DNA of 5,270 nt, taken from contig CALEZK010000175.1 of assembly GCA_937928585.1 (NCBI GenBank), positions 1-5,270 on the forward strand, given 5' to 3'. The DNA is from an uncultured bacterium (GTDB taxonomy: Bacteria; Hydrogenedentota; Hydrogenedentia; Hydrogenedentales; SLHB01). Position 1 is the stretch's first letter. Every line of letters starts with the position of its first letter. The notes beneath the pieces are model-generated. The model was given only the letters and a program-made list of their open reading frames with translations. It was not told the DNA's origin and searched no databases. Both the position numbers and the translations under genes were made by a program. Positions 5,268-5,270 of this stretch are shown in pieces.

Positions 5268-5270
5268 AGC

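Noticed and set aside
1..5270. CRISPR arrays, tRNA or rRNA genes, regulator genes
   Set aside because: No regularly spaced repeats, no cloverleaf or rRNA-like segment, and no helix-turn-helix or sensor-kinase product were seen on either strand.

Overview
The window comes from a Gram-negative bacterium: it encodes inner-membrane, periplasmic and outer-membrane parts of tripartite heavy-metal efflux (HME-RND) pumps. Base composition is moderate (mid-50s % GC by eye), apart from one sharply GC-rich patch near 1081-1200. Nothing here fixes the taxon.

Layout. Positions 2-475 (+) hold the 3' end of a CzcA/CusA-type RND pump gene, the last gene of an upstream efflux cluster. Facing it, on the minus strand at 940-523, is a run of three very short hydrophobic reading frames joined by ATGA and GTGA stop/start overlaps: 82, 21 and 36 codons. 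Only the first is convincing alone; the set is either a microprotein cassette or the frameshifted remains of one membrane protein. Positions 941-1318 hold no secure gene. They contain a GC-rich block open on both strands, then an abrupt AT-rich stretch with a perfect tandem 9-bp repeat, which probably carries the promoter of the second efflux cluster.

The second cluster runs on the plus strand from 1319 to the window end. It comprises a 153-residue secreted Cys-rich protein (1319-1780), a 77-residue Cys/His-containing secreted peptide (1892-2125), a CzcC/CusC-type outer-membrane factor (2127-3683) and a CzcB/CusB-type periplasmic adaptor with a His-rich N-terminal segment (3680-5263). A strong ribosome binding site at the right edge announces another gene, very probably czcA. 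The last three genes are tightly coupled: a 1-nt gap, then an ATGA overlap.

How it works together. The adaptor and outer-membrane factor would assemble with an RND pump to carry metal cations (Zn/Co/Cd/Ni or Cu/Ag; the sequence does not settle which) from periplasm to outside. The His-rich adaptor segment and the two small secreted proteins are plausible periplasmic metal-handling accessories. No regulator gene lies in the window. The least explained parts are the minus-strand mini-ORF array, the 77-codon gene coupled to czcC, the GC-rich block, and the enlarged loops of the outer-membrane factor.
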